From Caryophanales bacterium UBA6380 (GTDB lineage: Bacteria; Bacillota_I; Bacilli_A; RFN20; CAG-826), in assembly GCA_002438785.1 (NCBI GenBank), contig DJQS01000012.1:1-27358 (forward strand): a DNA stretch of 27,358 nt, in the 5' to 3' direction. This document shows positions 23,536-27,358 of the stretch, piece after piece. Positions within the stretch are counted from its first letter, which is position 1; the number at the start of each line of letters is the position of its first letter. Under the pieces are notes generated by a model. It was not told the DNA's origin and did no database searches. It saw only the letters and a program-made list of their open reading frames with translations. Position numbers and translations under genes: made by a program.

Positions 23536-25323
23536 ATGTATTATGGAGCAGGAACTTATGAAGCATTTGTAAAACCTAGAAAAGTAGAAGGTGTCGATAA
23601 AAAGAATGCTTATATTATTGGAACTGGTTTAGCCGGTCTAAGTGCAGCTTTTTATTTAGTTAGAGATGGTCAAATGAAGGGGAGTCACATTCATTTATTT
23701 GAAAAAATTGATTTAGCTGGTGGAAGTTGTGATGGCCGAAAAGATATTACAAAAGGGTATTACATGAGAGGTGGTAGAGAAATGGATAATCACTTCGAAT
23801 GTATGTGGGACATGTTTAGAGATGTTCCATCAATTGAGCATGCTGGTCAATCAGTATTAGATGAATATTATTATTTAAATAAAGATGATCCCAATTATTC
23901 ATTATGTAGAGCAACTATCAATAGAGGCGAAAATGCAGAAACTGGAGATAAATTTACTCTTGATAAAGAAGCTAAAAAAGAATTATTAAAATTATTTTTA
24001 ACTCCTGAAGAAGAATTAGAAGATAAAAAGATTAGTGATTTATTTGATGATCATTTTTATAAATCTAATTTCTGGCTTTATTGGCAAACAATGTTTGCAT
24101 TCCAAAGATGGTCAAGCGCATTAGAAATGAAAAGATATTTACAAAGATATGTTCATCATATTGATGGGTTACCAGATTTTAGTGCACTTAGATTTACTAA
24201 ATATAATCAATATGAATCAATGATATTACCTTTAGTTAAATATCTAGAAAATAAAGGAGTAAAAATTGAGTTTGGTATTGATGTTAAAAATGTAATCTTT
24301 GATATAAAAGATAATAAAAAAGTTGCTAAAGAAATAATTTATATTAAAGATAATCAAGAGTGTAAATTAGATTTAGTGGAAGATGATTTGGTATTTATCA
24401 CTAATGGGTGTTGTACTGATTCTAGTTGTTATGGTGATCAAAATAATGCTCCAGATTTATCTAAATTAGTTGATGGTAAAGGTGAAAGTTGGGATTTATG
24501 GGAAAACATTGCTAAACAAGATAAATCATTTGGTAATCCACTTAAATTTTGTAATAATATCGAGAAAACTAATTGGATGAGTGCAACAATTCAAACTAGT
24601 GATGATTATGTTATTTCTTTAATAGAAAAAATTTGTAAAAGAGATCCTCGTAGCGGAAAAGTTACTACTGGCGGAATTGTTACTATTAAGGATAGTGAAG
24701 ATAATTGGTTCTTATCTTGGACTATTAATAGACAACCTCAATTTAGATCACAAAATAAAAATGACATACTAATATGGGTCTATGCTTTAACTACTAATAA
24801 AAATGGTAATTATATTAAAAAGCCAATGAAAGAATGTAGTGGAAAAGAAGTGTGTGAGGAATGGTTGTATCATATTGGATGTGATTTATCACGTATTGAA
24901 GAAATTGCTACTAATAGATGCAATACAACAACATGTTATATGCCTTATATTGATGCTTTCTTTGAACCTAGAAAAAATATTGATCGTCCAAAAGTAGTTC
25001 CAGATGGAGCAATTAATTTTGCCTTTATTGGTCAATTTGCTGAAACTCCACGTGATACTATATTTACTACTGAATACTCAATTAGAACTGGTATGGAAGC
25101 TGTTTATACATTGCTTAATATTGATAGGGCTGTTCCTGAAGTTTGGGGTAGTGTATACGATATTAGGGAACTTCTTAGAGCTACTTATTATGCTTTAGAT
25201 AAAACTAAATTATTAGATAGTGATGCAGTTAATAATGTTGAAAAGGTTGCTTTAAAGGTAGCTTATAATAAAATAAAAGATACTGATATTGGTAAATTGC
25301 TTAGAGATTCAAAATTATTTTAA
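23536..25323 (+). CDS. ohyA: Oleate hydratase (FAD-dependent, myosin-cross-reactive-antigen family)
   Basis: A 595-residue enzyme that adds water to the cis-9 double bond of oleate and similar unsaturated fatty acids, giving 10-hydroxy fatty acids; in host-associated bacteria it detoxifies free fatty acids. The FAD dinucleotide loop GTGLAG is at residues 29-34 with 'HLFEK' ending the second strand. 'RGGREMDNHFECMWDMF' carries Glu82, and 'EMKRYLQRYVHHIDGLPD' carries Tyr201; these match the water-activating Glu and active-site Tyr of characterised oleate hydratases. 'TNGCCTDSSCYGD' and the C-terminal 'FIGQFAETPRDTIFTTEYSIRTG' (in part) are also typical. The length is normal, and an AAGGAGG site precedes the ATG. 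It is flanked by terminators, so it is probably monocistronic. It is likely peripheral to the membrane. Confidence 0.97.
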   Translation: MYYGAGTYEAFVKPRKVEGVDKKNAYIIGTGLAGLSAAFYLVRDGQMKGSHIHLFEKIDLAGGSCDGRKDITKGYYMRGGREMDNHFECMWDMFRDVPSIEHAGQSVLDEYYYLNKDDPNYSLCRATINRGENAETGDKFTLDKEAKKELLKLFLTPEEELEDKKISDLFDDHFYKSNFWLYWQTMFAFQRWSSALEMKRYLQRYVHHIDGLPDFSALRFTKYNQYESMILPLVKYLENKGVKIEFGIDVKNVIFDIKDNKKVAKEIIYIKDNQECKLDLVEDDLVFITNGCCTDSSCYGDQNNAPDLSKLVDGKGESWDLWENIAKQDKSFGNPLKFCNNIEKTNWMSATIQTSDDYVISLIEKICKRDPRSGKVTTGGIVTIKDSEDNWFLSWTINRQPQFRSQNKNDILIWVYALTTNKNGNYIKKPMKECSGKEVCEEWLYHIGCDLSRIEEIATNRCNTTTCYMPYIDAFFEPRKNIDRPKVVPDGAINFAFIGQFAETPRDTIFTTEYSIRTGMEAVYTLLNIDRAVPEVWGSVYDIRELLRATYYALDKTKLLDSDAVNNVEKVALKVAYNKIKDTDIGKLLRDSKLF

Positions 25324-25338
25324 AAGTTGTAATTAAAT

Positions 25339-25386
25339 AAAAGACAGTTGGAGTTAGCTATTAAACTAGTACTAAAACTGTCTTTT
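25339..25386 (+). terminator. Intrinsic terminator after oleate hydratase
   Basis: Arms aaaagacagt (25339-25348) and actgtctttt (25377-25386) are fully complementary, with a 28-base loop and a T-run at the end of the right arm. The loop is long for an intrinsic terminator, but the position (15 bases after the stop) and T-tract fit. Confidence 0.7.
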
Positions 25387-25438
25387 TATTTACTAATTTT
25401 AATATATAAATATTGCTTTAAGAAAACTTTTATAAATA

Positions 25439-26167
25439 TTACTCGTCTATTTCTTTAAAAACTTCAGCAATAGACTTATTAATTTGCAATTTTATTTTTC
25501 GATGTACTTCGAGTTTTTCTTTATTAATAATTACAATATTATCACCATAAAAATAGTCAATTAAACTAGCGGCCGGATAAACTTTTAAACTAGTTCCAGC
25601 AACAATTAATAAGTCTGCTTCTTGTAAAGCAATAATAGCTTTAGTCATAACTAATTCATTAAGTGGTTCGCCATATAAAACAACATCTGGTTTAATTAAT
25701 CCTCCACATTTTGTGCAATAAGGAACATTACTCATATTTAAAATTTCTTCTAAAGAGTAAAGTTTTGCGCACTTTTCGCAATAATTACGGTGAATTGATC
25801 CATGTAATTCTACTACATTTTTACTTCCAGCAATTTGATGAAGACCATCAATATTTTGAGTTATTATAGTTAAATTTTTCTTTTTTTCTAATTTAGCTAA
25901 ATAAGTATGAGCATAGTTTGGTAATGCATTTTTATTAATCATAAACTCTCGATAGAATTTAAAAAAAGTGTCAGTGTGCTCATAAAAATAATCATGAGAC
26001 AACATAATTTCATAAGGCATGCCATATTTTGATTTTAAATTATATAAACCCTTTTCACTTCTAAAATCAAGTATTCCACTTTCAGTAGAAACTCCTGCTC
26101 CACCAAAAAAGACAATCTTATTTGCTTTTAAAATTAATTCTTTAAGTTCTATTAAATCTTTGTCCAT
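25439..26167 (-). CDS. cobB: NAD-dependent protein deacylase (sirtuin)
   Basis: A 242-residue Sir2-family enzyme that removes acetyl or other acyl groups from lysines, consuming NAD+. Motifs are complete: 'GAGVSTESGILDFR' (23-36) for NAD binding, 'TQNIDGLH' (103-110), catalytic His122 in 'LHGS', four zinc cysteines at 130, 133, 151 and 154 (CEKC, CTKC), and 'GTSLKVYPA' late in the Rossmann fold. The length is typical of the bacterial class (about 230-250). It diverges from the cation efflux gene with a gap of about 70 bases and converges on oleate hydratase. There is no operon context to suggest a dedicated substrate. The symbol cobB is used for the family; srtN is the Bacillus name. Confidence 0.95.
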   Translation of the reverse strand: MDKDLIELKELILKANKIVFFGGAGVSTESGILDFRSEKGLYNLKSKYGMPYEIMLSHDYFYEHTDTFFKFYREFMINKNALPNYAHTYLAKLEKKKNLTIITQNIDGLHQIAGSKNVVELHGSIHRNYCEKCAKLYSLEEILNMSNVPYCTKCGGLIKPDVVLYGEPLNELVMTKAIIALQEADLLIVAGTSLKVYPAASLIDYFYGDNIVIINKEKLEVHRKIKLQINKSIAEVFKEIDE

Positions 26168-26236
26168 ATTTTTATTTTAACACTATAGAACATCTTTATC
26201 TTGAATAAGTTAAAATATATTTTAAAATATCTAATT

Positions 26237-27166
26237 ATGGAAAGTAAATTAGTCGATGATTTAAATTTTAAAAGAGTTAAAAGGGTTTGCTTTGTTGAAA
26301 TTATTTTGAATTATATATTAACTATCATTAAATTTGTTGGTGGATTTATTAGTGGAAGTAATTCATTAATTAGTGATGGTATTAATTCTTTAGGGGATAT
26401 TGTTAGTTCTACAATATTTTATATTGGGAATAAAATATCTAATAAAAAAGCTGATAGCTCACACCAATTTGGTCATGAAAAAGTAGAAGCTTTAATATGT
26501 TTAATATTTTCATTAACTTTAACTTATTTAACTATATTTTTAATATATAACAATGTTTTATCAATAATTAATAAAAACTATATAAAAGAAACTAACGAAT
26601 TATTTTTGGTTGGTTTAATAATGGGTTTAAGTGCCTTATTTATTAAATTTTTCTTATTTATTTATACATTTATTAATTCAAAAATAACAAAATCTAATCT
26701 TTTAAAAACTCAAGCTATTGATCATTTAAGTGATTCTTTATCAACATTTATTTCAATAATGTCTTTATTAGTTATTTATTTTATACCTAATGATTATTCA
26801 AAAATTATTGATCCAATTGGATCAATAATGATTGGATTAATTGTAATTATTAGTTTATTAAAAATTATATATGATAATTCTAAAATTTTATTAGATTCAT
26901 CAATTAACAAAGAAAAATTAGAAAAAATTAAAAAAACGATTTTATCTGTTAGTGGTGTATATCATATTGATAATATAAGAACTAGGGTTATTGGTAATCA
27001 TGTATTAATGGAAGTAGAAATTAGTTGTAATGGTAGATTATCGTTAGAAGAATCTCATCAAATAAGTGAAAACGTACGTGATATAATAATAAAAGATTTT
27101 CCAGAAGTAAAACATGTTTTAGTTCACGTTAATCCACTAGACCATCAAAATGAAAACGATTTGTAA
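26237..27166 (+). CDS. Cation diffusion facilitator family transporter (divalent metal efflux)
   Basis: A 309-residue protein with six predicted helices followed by the cytoplasmic C-terminal metallochaperone-like domain ('SVSGVYHIDNIRTRVIGNHVLMEVEISCNG', in part). It exports divalent metal in exchange for protons as a dimer. In helix 2 the metal site reads N-x-x-x-D ('DGINSLGD': Asn50, Asp54) and in helix 5 D-x-x-x-D ('DHLSD': Asp162, Asp166). Zinc exporters usually have His in helix 5, so this set leans towards manganese, which is inference. The 'HQFGHEKVEAL' stretch between helices 2 and 3 is standard. A TTG at 26201 would add 12 residues; neither start has a clear Shine-Dalgarno. The stop codon lies inside the first bases of the following tRNA gene. 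Confidence 0.9.
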   Translation: MESKLVDDLNFKRVKRVCFVEIILNYILTIIKFVGGFISGSNSLISDGINSLGDIVSSTIFYIGNKISNKKADSSHQFGHEKVEALICLIFSLTLTYLTIFLIYNNVLSIINKNYIKETNELFLVGLIMGLSALFIKFFLFIYTFINSKITKSNLLKTQAIDHLSDSLSTFISIMSLLVIYFIPNDYSKIIDPIGSIMIGLIVIISLLKIIYDNSKILLDSSINKEKLEKIKKTILSVSGVYHIDNIRTRVIGNHVLMEVEISCNGRLSLEESHQISENVRDIIIKDFPEVKHVLVHVNPLDHQNENDL

Positions 27167-27246
27167 GAGTGGCGGAATTGGTAGACGCGTTAGTTTCAGA
27201 AGCTAATGATTATATCGTGGGAGTTCGAGTCTCCTCTCTTACACCA
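27163..27246 (+). tRNA. tRNA-Leu, anticodon CAG
   Basis: An 84-base class II tRNA with acceptor stem GTAAGAG (27163-27169) pairing with CTCTTAC (27236-27242), a D arm containing 'AATTGGTAGAC', anticodon stem TTAGT/GCTAA around loop TTCAGAA with anticodon CAG, a long variable arm as expected for Leu, T arm GGGAG-TTCGAGT-CTCCT, discriminator A (27243) and encoded CCA (27244-27246). It reads CUG, a rare codon in such an AT-rich genome. The first four bases overlap the end of the upstream coding sequence. Confidence 0.96.
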
Positions 27247-27358
27247 TTTATAAGTTAAAAGATTATTGATTGATAGACTTCAAATTTATGTTTAATGTTA
27301 GCTATTTACTTAATAAAAATCAATTAATTTTTTTAAATGTTAATTTACAAATCATTCG

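Noticed and set aside
1..27358. CRISPR array, insertion sequence, prophage or toxin-antitoxin locus
   Set aside because: I saw no regularly spaced identical repeats, no transposase or integrase motifs, no terminal inverted repeats with target duplications, and no small paired toxin/antitoxin genes.
27247..27358. Possible gene or terminator after the tRNA
   Set aside because: Only 112 bases remain; they hold stops in all frames and only A-T hairpin possibilities, so nothing can be supported.

Overview
The window comes from a very AT-rich (visibly well under 35% G+C), single-membrane type bacterium of the low-GC Gram-positive / Bacilli-Mollicutes-related lineages. The evidence is the base composition, many lipoproteins with short signal peptides and a Cys lipobox, TTA/ATT/AAA-rich codons, InlB-type and BspA-type surface repeats, a perfect cre-type palindrome, a TPP riboswitch followed by an intrinsic terminator, and an oleate hydratase typical of gut Firmicutes. 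Trp is read from TGG and TGA serves as a stop (for example at the end of the metal-binding lipoprotein gene), so this is not a TGA=Trp mycoplasma. The species cannot be named from the sequence alone.

Layout. 1-5730: the tail of an unknown gene, a flavodoxin, two large paralogous lipoproteins of unknown function, a long AT hairpin, and a decayed second flavodoxin on the minus strand. 5878-7775: a TPP riboswitch with terminator controls a thiamine transporter (ThiT with an extra four-helix N-terminal module) and thiamine pyrophosphokinase, giving uptake plus activation of thiamine. 7832-9285: a Mg2+ channel/transporter gene mgtE broken by a single frameshift in an A-run. 9257-12071: a Zn/Mn-type ABC uptake operon (minus strand) divergent from a Fur/Zur-family regulator, with a 17-bp palindrome at the operon start.

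12130-20294: a LysR regulator divergent from what looks like one long operon behind a cre-like site: an SGNH-hydrolase/BspA-repeat lipoprotein, two lipoproteins carrying three copies of an unassigned 'GWY...TSG' domain with InlB-like repeats (the first frameshifted in an A8 run), a membrane alpha/beta hydrolase with about a dozen helices, and a short malic enzyme, ending in a clean terminator. This surface hydrolase/GWY-domain cluster is the best candidate for an undescribed system.

20541-23391: a LacI-family regulator and a secreted Ig-like/LamG-like lipoprotein, each preceded by the same 16-bp operator (ATGTTA[A/T]CGTTAACAT), forming a small self-contained regulon. 23422-25386: oleate hydratase behind two concentric inverted repeats. 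25439-27246: a sirtuin (minus), a divergent cation diffusion facilitator, and a tRNA-Leu(CAG) whose acceptor stem overlaps the transporter's stop codon.

Three loci are broken: mgtE and one lipoprotein by a single base in A-runs, and one flavodoxin by several lesions. The first two may be sequencing error, slippage/phase variation or recent mutation; the third is genuine decay.
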